DNA of 8,978 nt from CAYJWS01 sp964373925 (lineage in GTDB: Bacteria; Patescibacteriota; Patescibacteriia; Buchananbacterales; GWA2-38-13): positions 1 through 8,978 of the forward strand of contig CAYJWS010000050.1 of assembly GCA_964373925.1 (NCBI GenBank), read 5' to 3'. Shown piece by piece: positions 1-6,199 of the stretch. A program made the translations under genes and the position numbers. Within the stretch, counting starts at the first letter, position 1; each line of letters starts with the position of its first letter. The notes beneath the pieces are model-generated. The model did no database searches. It saw only the letters and a program-made list of their open reading frames with translations, and had not been told where the DNA came from.

Positions 1-1313
1 AAAAGTTCAAAATGTATATTTGATGCTCTTATTCCGGCATTCATGAGTTGTTTTTTTATGGAAAACATCATAGGTTTTGGCCCGCAGATGAAAATTTCGC
101 GATTATTGATTTCCGTAATTTTTTTAATAGCATCAATATTGAGATATCCTTTTTCTGCAGCGACCCATGGCACAAATATAAAGTGTGGATTTTCTCTTGC
201 TATTTTCTCAAATTCATCTTTATACACAAAGTCATTTGCAGTTTGCACCGAAAAGATAAGAGTAATATCATAGTCCATAAGTTCGCCCTTTTTTGTTTTA
301 TCACGCAATGTCCTTGCCATGCTCGCAAAAGGAGTGATGCCGATTCCGCCCGAAATCCATATTTGTTTTTTATTTTTTGATTTTAAAAAGATAAATCCTC
401 CAAACGGCCCCTGTATTTTTGCGATTGCGCCCGCTTTAAGTTCGGGAAGGATTTTCGTAAAATCGCCGATATGTTTCGCGGAAATTCTCAAGAGCCCTTC
501 TTCGGTTGACGCGGTAAGTGAAAATGGGTGCTCTTCGTTTGGAAAATTTTCCTGCAAAAATTTTATAAAAATAAATTGTCCAGGATAGAAATGCACACTT
601 TTTACATTTTTTGGTTTAAGTACGACCTCTGTTACGGTCGCGTTTAACGTGTTTACTTCAATGACATCACATATAATGAATGGTATGAGGCATCGTCGCA
701 GTTCCGTTCGCCAGATATAGCTTACAAGAGCTATGCCAACCAAGGTGAGTAAATAATATCGCAAATAAATATTACGGCTTATGTCAGAAGGTATGAAAAA
801 CGCGTGGAGCCCGCCAAAAAAAAGGAAAACACCTAAAAACTGATGCATTTTTTTTAAATACTTATATTTTATTCGGTTGCTTAAAACGAGGGTCAGGGTC
901 ACAATAATAAAAAGGCCCGAGAAAGCGATTTTTCCATAGTTCACGGCAATATTATTAAAATTCAGAAAAGATTGATAGAAGGTAGCAAAAGAAAACTGAA
1001 GTGGCTGGAGAGAAATGGCAAACGCATGGAAGATGAGCAGGCTGAAAGCATAGATTCCGGTCCTGCGATGGAAAAGGTAGAGCTGATCGAGTCCCTGCAT
1101 CCATCGATCCAAAAAGTGATATCTTCCGGATAAAATAAGATTTCCAGAAAACAAGCTTATGCCAATAATTCCCGAGGCTTTACCCATGGTCAAAAGTGAA
1201 TTATACAAGCCATCAAAAATAAGCTGTCTTCCCGGAAACATGAGCCATAAAGTAACGGGAATGAGGGAGTATACGATATAAAAAATAATTTTTGAAAATT
1301 GTTTTCTATGCAT
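1..1313 (-). CDS. Ferric-reductase-like transmembrane oxidoreductase (heme/FAD/NAD), 3' end cut by window
   Basis: Membrane flavocytochrome expected to pass electrons from NAD(P)H through FAD to membrane hemes. I translated it by hand: 437 codons are visible and the stop lies off the left edge. About six hydrophobic helices fill residues 9-200. His82/His96 (spacing 14) and His157/His170 (spacing 13) fall in two helices, the bis-heme pattern of the ferric reductase/NOX family. An FAD domain follows with HPFSLTAS at 262-269 (the family's HPFT/S flavin motif). An NAD-binding domain follows with GGIGITPF at 322-329 and CGPKPM near 413-418. Family members are usually about 440 residues, so little is missing. 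The ATG at 1313 has no clear Shine-Dalgarno. It sits 38 bp downstream of the FMO stop, so the two are probably cotranscribed. The acceptor (ferric iron, oxygen, sulfoxide or a copper protein) cannot be read from sequence. The fold is secure and the substrate is not. Confidence 0.88.
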   Translation of the reverse strand, partial: MHRKQFSKIIFYIVYSLIPVTLWLMFPGRQLIFDGLYNSLLTMGKASGIIGISLFSGNLILSGRYHFLDRWMQGLDQLYLFHRRTGIYAFSLLIFHAFAISLQPLQFSFATFYQSFLNFNNIAVNYGKIAFSGLFIIVTLTLVLSNRIKYKYLKKMHQFLGVFLFFGGLHAFFIPSDISRNIYLRYYLLTLVGIALVSYIWRTELRRCLIPFIICDVIEVNTLNATVTEVVLKPKNVKSVHFYPGQFIFIKFLQENFPNEEHPFSLTASTEEGLLRISAKHIGDFTKILPELKAGAIAKIQGPFGGFIFLKSKNKKQIWISGGIGITPFASMARTLRDKTKKGELMDYDITLIFSVQTANDFVYKDEFEKIARENPHFIFVPWVAAEKGYLNIDAIKKITEINNREIFICGPKPMMFSIKKQLMNAGIRASNIHFEL

Positions 1314-1351
1314 ACAATCTTTACGTGAGGATTAAAGAGATGTTAAGAAAG

Positions 1352-2893
1352 TCAAAAAAATAAAAAGAAACGCCCGAAAAAAATACCCAAGAGAAATGTT
1401 ACGAGTGGTAAAAACCAGATAAAGAAAGTAACCTTTATTTTCCATCTTAACCGAATCGCCGCTGGATGATTTTCAAGTTTATTAATCTGTTGTATAGCAA
1501 GTTTTCTTTTTCTACTATCCTTGTCATAAATTCTCCAGTGGAATGGTGACCACGGCTGTAAAAAAAGCTTTCTCCATAAATTAAAGTGTGTAAAAAAAAG
1601 TTTTAGCATTTTTGGGCTTGCCCCAATATAATGACCTATCTCTGTGCAGTAATAATAAGGATCAACGAGAAAACTTACTCTTTTCCCATCAGCAGGGAAA
1701 TCTTTTATATGTCTTTTTTGATCTTTCAAAATAATATTTTGCATATAATGAATCGATGGCAGTTTTACGCGATTTCTAAAAATTTCAGCAACGAAGCGAG
1801 ACTGAAGTTCCGCAAGCATGGGAATTGAGCCAAGAAATGGGCGTACAAAACCAATAAATGCAATAGTGTTGTCTTCTGGAATAAATATGTGTTTATATCT
1901 ATTATGATGGCGGAGTTTTTCAGGAAGAAAATCAAAAGAATGTTCAAGGTTGTAACCAGTTCCGAAAATAATAGCATCAACATCGGTAAATTTTTTCTCT
2001 CCTCGAAATTTAACTCCATTTTTAGCAACGTTTTTTATCCCCGGCATTGGAACGACCCGCCCCTCTGAAATTCTATGAATAACATTACGGCTTTTATTGT
2101 AGATTCCGTTAAGATACGGTGAAGTTGGTCTCCAGAACCAAACTCCCGTCCCGCCAGATCCCCACCAAAATTCAACTTGTTTACGAAAAAATAAGTTTGC
2201 CCACCACCTGAAAAAAAAATGAACCATGCGGTTAAAAAACATATCGGCCGGTTCATACGCTCCTAAAATTTTATCTTGAAACCAAACTCCTTCTTTAATG
2301 CTCATAATCACCTTACAACTATCACAGATTTCATTTGCGATATCTGCTGCTGTTTCTCCTCCTCCTACAATAAGAATTGTTTTGCCTTTCCAGCGTTCAG
2401 GGAGTTCTTTAAAAAAATGCGAATGTATTTTTTCTCCTTTAAATTTTGAAAAAAGTTTTTTATCTGGAAATGAAGGCACTTTATTTAATCCTGTTGCAAC
2501 AACAACATAATCATAAGTTTCTGAAAACGTATTATTCACAACCGCTAACCACTTTCCCTTTACTTTTTCAAGTTTTGTTACCGTATGGTTATAGTGAATA
2601 TAAGATTCAAGCTTGAAATGTTTTATATAATTTCCAATGTGTTGAAACACCAATGAGTGATGAGGAAAATCAGGAATACCTTTTGGAAAAGGAAAATCAG
2701 AAGGTTGCATGTATCCAATAGATGATGTTGCGTGTGTATTTCGTATCACTCCGCCGGGGCCGTTGTGAATATGCCACTGACCCATAAAACTGTGGCTCTT
2801 TTCAAAAATTTTCGGCTCAAAGCCAGCTTCTAAAAGATGTTTTGCCGCATAAATGCCCGACCATCCTGCGCCAATAACAAGAACTTTTTTCAT
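1352..2893 (-). CDS. Flavin-containing monooxygenase-like protein with C-terminal membrane anchor
   Basis: 513-residue flavoprotein of the FMO/Baeyer-Villiger monooxygenase superfamily, which uses NADPH and oxygen to oxygenate nucleophilic or carbonyl substrates. The FAD-binding GAGWSG is at residues 8-13. The FMO signature FxGxxxHxxxF is at 151-161 (F151, G153, H157, F161). The NADPH Rossmann motif GGGETA is at 177-182, and a typical FGTGY stretch lies in the C-terminal half. The last ~24 residues (490-513) are almost purely hydrophobic and end the protein, so a tail anchor is likely. The start at 2893 gives the FAD motif its usual position, although no strong Shine-Dalgarno precedes it. The ferric-reductase-like gene follows by 38 bp and a cupredoxin gene lies upstream behind a terminator. 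Cofactors are clear from motifs. The substrate is unknown, and it could be a reductase or desaturase-type relative rather than a true monooxygenase. Confidence 0.86.
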   Translation of the reverse strand: MKKVLVIGAGWSGIYAAKHLLEAGFEPKIFEKSHSFMGQWHIHNGPGGVIRNTHATSSIGYMQPSDFPFPKGIPDFPHHSLVFQHIGNYIKHFKLESYIHYNHTVTKLEKVKGKWLAVVNNTFSETYDYVVVATGLNKVPSFPDKKLFSKFKGEKIHSHFFKELPERWKGKTILIVGGGETAADIANEICDSCKVIMSIKEGVWFQDKILGAYEPADMFFNRMVHFFFRWWANLFFRKQVEFWWGSGGTGVWFWRPTSPYLNGIYNKSRNVIHRISEGRVVPMPGIKNVAKNGVKFRGEKKFTDVDAIIFGTGYNLEHSFDFLPEKLRHHNRYKHIFIPEDNTIAFIGFVRPFLGSIPMLAELQSRFVAEIFRNRVKLPSIHYMQNIILKDQKRHIKDFPADGKRVSFLVDPYYYCTEIGHYIGASPKMLKLFFTHFNLWRKLFLQPWSPFHWRIYDKDSRKRKLAIQQINKLENHPAAIRLRWKIKVTFFIWFLPLVTFLLGIFFGRFFLFF

Positions 2894-2935
2894 ATGTAAT
2901 GTTTGGAATTTTTTCTAAATAAAGTAATATCTTTT

Positions 2936-2964
2936 ATTATAAGCTTAAAAAGAGGGCGCGTAAA
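2936..2964 (-). promoter_or_regulatory. Putative promoter of the FMO gene, embedded in the upstream terminator
   Basis: Read on the minus strand: TTTACG (2964-2959), a 17-bp spacer, then a perfect TATAAT (2941-2936), about 43 bp before the FMO start codon. The -35 box matches TTGACA at 4 of 6 bases and lies in the loop and stem of the cupredoxin terminator. The -10 match is strong and the -35 is weak. Confidence 0.5.
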
Positions 2965-2978
2965 GCGCCCTCTTTTTT
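2947..2978. terminator. Bidirectional rho-independent terminator between cupredoxin and FMO genes
   Basis: Perfect 9-bp stem AGAGGGCGC (2951-2959) / GCGCCCTCT (2965-2973) with a 5-nt loop. It is flanked by five A's on the left and a T run on the right, so it has a U tract on either strand. It lies 26 bp past the cupredoxin stop and should end that transcript. Confidence 0.88.
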
Positions 2979-3003
2979 GATATATTTGATATACGTCTTT
3001 TAT

Positions 3004-3465
3004 CTATTCAGTAACTTTCAATGTTCCCCACTGCCCGAGCGCGCGATGATTTGGCTGGTTGCAGTAGTAGATAAAATCGCCTACCTTGTCGGCTGTAAAT
3101 TCTATAACCACCTCTTCATTAAGAGGAGTCGGCTTAAAGATATTATATTCATCAAGCTTAAAATCATGTCCGCCCTTGGTATTGGTAACTTTGATTCTCA
3201 CCCTATCTCCTTTTTTTACGGTAATTTCAGTCATTGAAAACTGCGGTTTTGGCTGGTTATCAACAACCTCATAAAATGAAGTCATAACAAATTCTTTCAC
3301 TTCCGCGTCCTTTAACTCGTCCTTTACCATAGCCTCATTATTTGTATTTGTATTGACATTGACATTTGTATCTGCAGATGGCGCTTGGGAATTCTGCCAC
3401 CAGGCATAGCCCGCGATTAGCACTACCACTACAATAATTACTATAATTAATGATTTATTCTTCAT
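3004..3465 (-). CDS. Membrane-anchored cupredoxin-domain (type 1 copper) protein
   Basis: 153-residue protein: an N-terminal hydrophobic helix (about 5-23), an Asn/Thr/Val-rich linker (28-45), then a plastocyanin/azurin-type beta-barrel (about 58-152). There is no lipobox Cys, so an uncleaved signal anchor with an exported copper domain is likely. The expected copper ligands are His100 (GGHDF), Cys135 and His140 in YYCNQPNHRALGQWG. The fourth (axial) position, five residues after His140 where most relatives carry Met, is Gln145. The single-Cys C-x4-H spacing argues against the two-Cys CuA site of oxidase subunit II. Its role is probably one-electron transfer at the cell surface; partners are unknown. 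It has its own promoter and terminator, so it is a single-gene unit next to the FMO/ferric-reductase genes. Copper could instead be replaced by another metal or lost. Confidence 0.88.
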   Translation of the reverse strand: MKNKSLIIVIIVVVVLIAGYAWWQNSQAPSADTNVNVNTNTNNEAMVKDELKDAEVKEFVMTSFYEVVDNQPKPQFSMTEITVKKGDRVRIKVTNTKGGHDFKLDEYNIFKPTPLNEEVVIEFTADKVGDFIYYCNQPNHRALGQWGTLKVTE

Positions 3466-3505
3466 AGTTTTTATTATGTATTAATTATTATTTACTAATT
3501 TTTTT

Positions 3506-3534
3506 ATTATAGCACAAGGCAATACTACACGCAA
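3506..3534 (-). promoter_or_regulatory. Promoter of the cupredoxin gene
   Basis: Minus strand: TTGCGT (3534-3529), 17-bp spacer, TATAAT (3511-3506). The spacer ends in TGC, which makes an extended -10 (TGnTATAAT). Predicted transcription starts near 3499, giving a ~34-nt AT-rich leader to the ATG at 3465. The -35 matches only 3 of 6, but the extended -10 compensates. Confidence 0.65.
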
Positions 3535-3582
3535 TAGTAAATTTTTCCAAAACTTTTCTCATGAGTTATAAAAATTATGCAT

Positions 3583-3616
3583 AAACCGCCGATGTTAATA
3601 TAGGAATGGCGGTTTT
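3583..3616 (+). terminator. Hairpin with plus-strand T run, no plus-strand gene before it
   Basis: Stem AAACCGCC (3583-3590) / GGCGGTTT (3608-3615) with a 17-nt loop, running into TTTTTT on the plus strand. Both flanking genes are on the minus strand, so this reads as a terminator facing the wrong way. It could end an antisense or small RNA, or be a second arm of the minus-strand terminator next to it. Confidence 0.5.
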
Positions 3617-3622
3617 TTAGAT

Positions 3623-3650
3623 AAAAAAGCCCCTTATAATTTCAGGGGCT
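3623..3650 (-). terminator. Rho-independent terminator of the 3663-4052 gene
   Basis: Stem AGCCCCT (3628-3634) / AGGGGCT (3644-3650) with a 9-nt loop. On the minus strand it is followed by a run of six T's. It begins 12 bp past the TAA stop of the minus-strand gene. Confidence 0.82.
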
Positions 3651-3662
3651 CAAATCATAGAT

Positions 3663-4052
3663 TTAGCTACGAAGAGTGAACCACTCAACACCCTTCTTTT
3701 TTCTTTTATATCTTGGAAAGCCCGTATGTTTTATTCCGGCTCTTTCCCATGTTTTTTTAATGTATGACTTAAATCGTTTTCTGCAGGTATCAAGATCCGA
3801 AACGGAAAATTCTCTTTTCATTTTTTTTTCGGATCGAATCATCTCGCCGAGGAATTTTTTTGCGTTTGAACGCGTAAGAATGAGCTCTTCCTCGCCAAGC
3901 GCGTGTCCTATGGGCTCGTCAACCCAAAAGTAGGGAATATCATCTGGCCTTTCCTGCTGAATTTCCGTAATAGTGCATTTAATTGCCAAAAGCGCTGGAT
4001 GTTTATTTCCCGGTATTATCCAGACCTTGTCGCCAACCTTAAGTTTACACAT
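3663..4052 (-). CDS. Hypothetical basic protein with SH3-like N-terminus
   Basis: 129 residues, not recognised. The first ~35 residues (KVGDKVWIIPG, then ITEIQ) have the look of a small SH3/KOW-type beta-barrel, as in many nucleic-acid or ribosome-associated proteins. A middle acidic stretch (34-58, PYFWVDEPIGHALGEEEL) follows. The C-terminal half (62-129) is rich in Lys/Arg, including KRKKK near 116-120. Two Cys residues (2 and 90) do not form a metal motif. There is no signal peptide or membrane helix, so it is cytoplasmic. GGAG lies 13 nt before the ATG, somewhat far. It has its own terminator and is divergent from the next gene across a shared 163-bp control region. RNA or DNA binding is a guess from charge and fold impression only. 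It reads as an intact gene. Confidence 0.72.
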   Translation of the reverse strand: MCKLKVGDKVWIIPGNKHPALLAIKCTITEIQQERPDDIPYFWVDEPIGHALGEEELILTRSNAKKFLGEMIRSEKKMKREFSVSDLDTCRKRFKSYIKKTWERAGIKHTGFPRYKRKKKGVEWFTLRS

Positions 4053-4083
4053 AGTGACAGCTATTCTCCATATGCGGCTACAA

Positions 4084-4194
4084 TATAAAAGAACAAGACA
4101 ATATAAGATGTTAACATAAAATTAATAAAAGTCAATATTGACAATAATTTAATAATATGATTATATTACTTTAAGTGTATTTTGTTCTTTTATA
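4084..4194. repeat. 13-bp inverted repeat in the divergent control region
   Basis: TTGTTCTTTTATA occurs on the plus strand at 4182-4194 and, exactly, on the minus strand at 4096-4084. Each copy points toward one of the two divergent genes, ending 31 bp before the minus gene start and 21 bp before the plus gene start. Two perfect palindromes lie between: ATGTTAACAT (4108-4117) and GTCAATATTGAC (4131-4142). The arrangement suggests shared control sites, as protein-binding sites or matched promoter elements. Confidence 0.7.
4138..4167 (+). promoter_or_regulatory. Promoter of the 4216-4806 gene with overlapping palindrome
   Basis: Perfect -35 TTGACA (4138-4143), an 18-bp spacer and TATATT (4162-4167, 5 of 6). 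Predicted start is near 4174, giving a ~42-nt leader. The palindrome GTCAATATTGAC (4131-4142) covers most of the -35 box, a position where a bound repressor would block polymerase. A second possible -10, TATAAC at 4191-4196, lies in the downstream 13-bp repeat. Confidence 0.65.
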
Positions 4195-4215
4195 ACCCTA
4201 TTAGAGGTGAATAAG

Positions 4216-4806
4216 ATGAGTATGAAGATTTTTGCCTTGAATGAATTTCAGGATGAAATTTTTAGGATTCAAGAGGCTTTGAATGGGAAAAAGGTTCAAA
4301 TACTTTTTACCACTTATAAGGTTGTTTCAGATTATCAAACAGGTAAGGTAGATACCGGAAAAGATGATCTTGAGATCTATGTTGAAAATGGAAATATGCC
4401 TTACAATCCCATGATAACCCTTGGGCTTTCTATTGGAGTGAGGCATCCAATTGATCCTTTAGCGCAAGTTATAGCGAAGCAAGCAGGCGCTTGGATGTAT
4501 CAAGACGGTGAAGAAGCGCAAAGTAAAGTAAGCGCGCAAGCCTTGCACGTACTTAATGAGAGCAAGGAAAATCTCATCATCGTTGCCTATATTGGCATAA
4601 GAGGATTTAAGCCCGCGCTTAAATTTATTGAGAGAGTGAAAGAAGAGCATGCCTTCGTGCAGATTGTTGTGGTGACTTGCAACTGCCAAACTCCCGGTGA
4701 CTTTATGTCTCGTACCAATTGTATTGATTCTCTTGTCATGACACAGGAATGTGGCGGCAGGAGAGCCATGAAAACCATCCTCGAGGGGTTTTGCAAGGCA
4801 TGGTAG
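4216..4806 (+). CDS. Hypothetical alpha/beta protein with Cys-rich C-terminus
   Basis: 196 residues, not recognised. Hydrophobic strands alternate with helices: KVQILFTTY near 24-32, then NLIIVAYIG, VQIVVVTCN and IDSLVMTQE in the second half. The pattern resembles a Rossmann-like or receiver-like fold. The usual receiver phospho-acceptor Asp is absent, since the third-strand equivalent reads IVAYIG. Five Cys fall in the last ~45 residues (TCNC, TNC, QEC, GFC), enough for a metal or redox site, but spacing matches no motif I know. No export signal or membrane helix is seen. I chose the ATG at 4216 because AGAGGTGA (4203-4210) is a good ribosome site 5 nt upstream. A GTG at 4207 would overlap that site, and ATG 4222 is also possible. 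It is divergent from the basic protein gene and followed by a strong terminator. Confidence 0.78.
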   Translation: MSMKIFALNEFQDEIFRIQEALNGKKVQILFTTYKVVSDYQTGKVDTGKDDLEIYVENGNMPYNPMITLGLSIGVRHPIDPLAQVIAKQAGAWMYQDGEEAQSKVSAQALHVLNESKENLIIVAYIGIRGFKPALKFIERVKEEHAFVQIVVVTCNCQTPGDFMSRTNCIDSLVMTQECGGRRAMKTILEGFCKAW

Positions 4807-4847
4807 CCACCTCTTAAAAATCAAAAGATTTTTTTAGAAAAATGTAT

Positions 4848-4929
4848 AACCGCCCCTCGACCTATTCAATATATTCAGGGTCGCCCTGAGTATTATCGAA
4901 TGAGCGACAAAGCTCGGGGCGGTTTTTTT
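4848..4929 (+). terminator. Terminator with long inner arm, between convergent genes
   Basis: Outer stem AACCGCCCC (4848-4856) / GGGGCGGTT (4916-4924), followed by seven T's on the plus strand. The 59-nt interior contains a second hairpin TCAGGG-TCG-CCCTGA (4875-4889). It should end the 4216-4806 transcript. On the minus strand, after glutamine synthetase, the T run is poorer, so action there is uncertain. The insert looks like a repeat element captured in the loop. Confidence 0.8.
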
Positions 4930-4951
4930 ATCCGACTCCATTTTTCACAAT

Positions 4952-6001
4952 CTATTGGTGCCAGATATATTTTTCCGGATTAAAGCCATCTCCACAGACG
5001 GTCTCAATGAGAGCCGTGCAGATTTTGTACGGGTCAAGGTTAGCCGCGGGACGGCGGTCTTCGAGATAGCCATAGCCTTTTGCCGCGGTATCCATGGGGA
5101 TTCTAATTGACGCGCCTCTGTCTGACACGCCATACCGAAATTCATTGATGCCGCAGGTTTCATGCTTGCCTGTGAGGCGCAAGTTATTATCCGCTCCATA
5201 TACCATGATGTGTTCGCGATGGAATTTTTTTAATTTTTCACATGCTTGTTTTATAATATCAAGACCGCCCACCGTGCGCATTGCTTTGGTGCTGAAGTTC
5301 GTGTGCCCGCCCGCGCCGTTCCAGTCTCCGGGCATTGGTTTGGGGTCAAGCTTTGCGTACACTTTAAAATCTTCACCCAGACGATAGAGGAGCCAGCGAG
5401 CCATCCAAAGCTCGTCTCCAAGATCCAAAGGCGAAAGCGGCCCGACTTGAAATTCCCATTGCGCCGGCATTACTTCGGCATTGATTCCAGAAATCATAAG
5501 GCCGCATTGCAGAGCCGCTTTCATGTGCGCCTCAACGAGCTCGCGTCCATACACTTCGTCATACCCGACGCCGCAGTAATATTTTCCTTGCGGATGTGGA
5601 AAGCCATCTTGAGGCCATCCAAGCGGCCAGTCTTTTTGATAGAGCGTGTATTCCTGCTCAACGCCAAACCATGGATCATGTTCTTTATATTTTTCTGCGA
5701 TTTTTTCTAGTATGTTGCGTGTGTTTGAAGGATGCGGCGATCGGTCGGGATTGAGCACTTCGCACATAACCAGAATATTCGGTTCGCTCTTGATGGGATC
5801 AAGCACATATTTTACCGGTTTGAGCATGCAGTCGCTACGATATCCTTCTGCCTGCTCGGTGCTTGAACCGTCAAACCCCCAGAATGGTATTTCTGATAGA
5901 TTTTGAATCGGCCCCTGTATTATTTTTGTTTTTGAGCGTAATTTGGCTGTTGGCTTTCGGCCGTCAATCCAAATATACTCCGCCATGATAGGTTTGTGCA
6001 T
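4952..6001 (-). CDS. glnII: Type II (eukaryote-type) glutamine synthetase
   Basis: Cytoplasmic enzyme joining ammonium to glutamate with ATP to give glutamine, the entry of nitrogen into metabolism. At 349 residues it matches the GSII family (about 350) rather than the ~440-470-residue GSI of most bacteria. Motifs read in order: WGFDGSST (41-48), FGVEQEY with metal-binding E115 and E117 (112-118), the GINAEVMPAQWEFQVGP block (172-188), NGAGGHTN (228-235), RLTGKHET (275-282), DRGASIRIP with R295/R300 (294-302) and the EDRRPAANLDPY segment (314-325). All active-site blocks are present and there is no frameshift. AAAGGAA (6011-6005) sits 4 nt before the ATG at 6001, which supports this start over the Met at codon 6. 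GSII lacks the Tyr-adenylylation control of GSI. The gene is more GC-rich than its surroundings, which could reflect transfer or strong selection. Its leader contains a terminator-like hairpin. Confidence 0.96.
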   Translation of the reverse strand: MHKPIMAEYIWIDGRKPTAKLRSKTKIIQGPIQNLSEIPFWGFDGSSTEQAEGYRSDCMLKPVKYVLDPIKSEPNILVMCEVLNPDRSPHPSNTRNILEKIAEKYKEHDPWFGVEQEYTLYQKDWPLGWPQDGFPHPQGKYYCGVGYDEVYGRELVEAHMKAALQCGLMISGINAEVMPAQWEFQVGPLSPLDLGDELWMARWLLYRLGEDFKVYAKLDPKPMPGDWNGAGGHTNFSTKAMRTVGGLDIIKQACEKLKKFHREHIMVYGADNNLRLTGKHETCGINEFRYGVSDRGASIRIPMDTAAKGYGYLEDRRPAANLDPYKICTALIETVCGDGFNPEKYIWHQ

Positions 6002-6030
6002 ACATTTCCTTTCTTACATTTATTATTAAT

Positions 6031-6061
6031 AAAAAAAGTCACCCCTGCTTTGGGAGCGGGG
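6031..6061 (-). terminator. Terminator-like hairpin in the glutamine synthetase leader (possible attenuator)
   Basis: Minus strand: CCCC-GCT (6061-6055), 5-nt loop, AGC-A-GGGG (6049-6042), then TGAC and seven T's (6037-6031). The stem is 7 bp with one bulged base, and the T run starts four bases after it, so it is a weak terminator. It lies 30 bp before the start codon. It could end an upstream small RNA or act as an attenuator. Confidence 0.45.
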
Positions 6062-6199
6062 GGAGATTTAGTCGTTTTGTGGGTTGTTAGTGGAGGCAGT
6101 GGCACTGTACCCTAAGCCGCGAGAGCGTCTTTTGCGTAATCCTGCCATTATCCTGTGCTTCGAAATCATAATATATAAAATATAGCAGAAGATAAAATA

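Noticed and set aside
43..588. Plus-strand open frames at 43-588
   Set aside because: They are antisense to the ferric-reductase-like gene, whose minus-strand reading shows heme, FAD and NAD motifs in one unbroken frame.
3031..3165. Cupredoxin as cytochrome oxidase subunit II (CuA)
   Set aside because: CuA needs two Cys in the loop. Only Cys135 is present, and no oxidase subunits are nearby.
4207..4215. GTG at 4207 as start of the plus-strand unknown gene
   Set aside because: It lies inside the AGAGGTGA ribosome site that serves the ATG at 4216.
5094..5906. Plus-strand open frames opposite glutamine synthetase
   Set aside because: They show no family features and are explained by the conserved minus-strand enzyme.
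6100..6146. Minus-strand GCAAAAGAC followed by codons for Ala-Leu-Ala-Ala and TAG, resembling a tmRNA tag
   Set aside because: No tRNA-like 5' start, no T-loop sequence and no CCA-type 3' end are found on either side, so a tmRNA gene is not supported. A degraded copy cannot be excluded.
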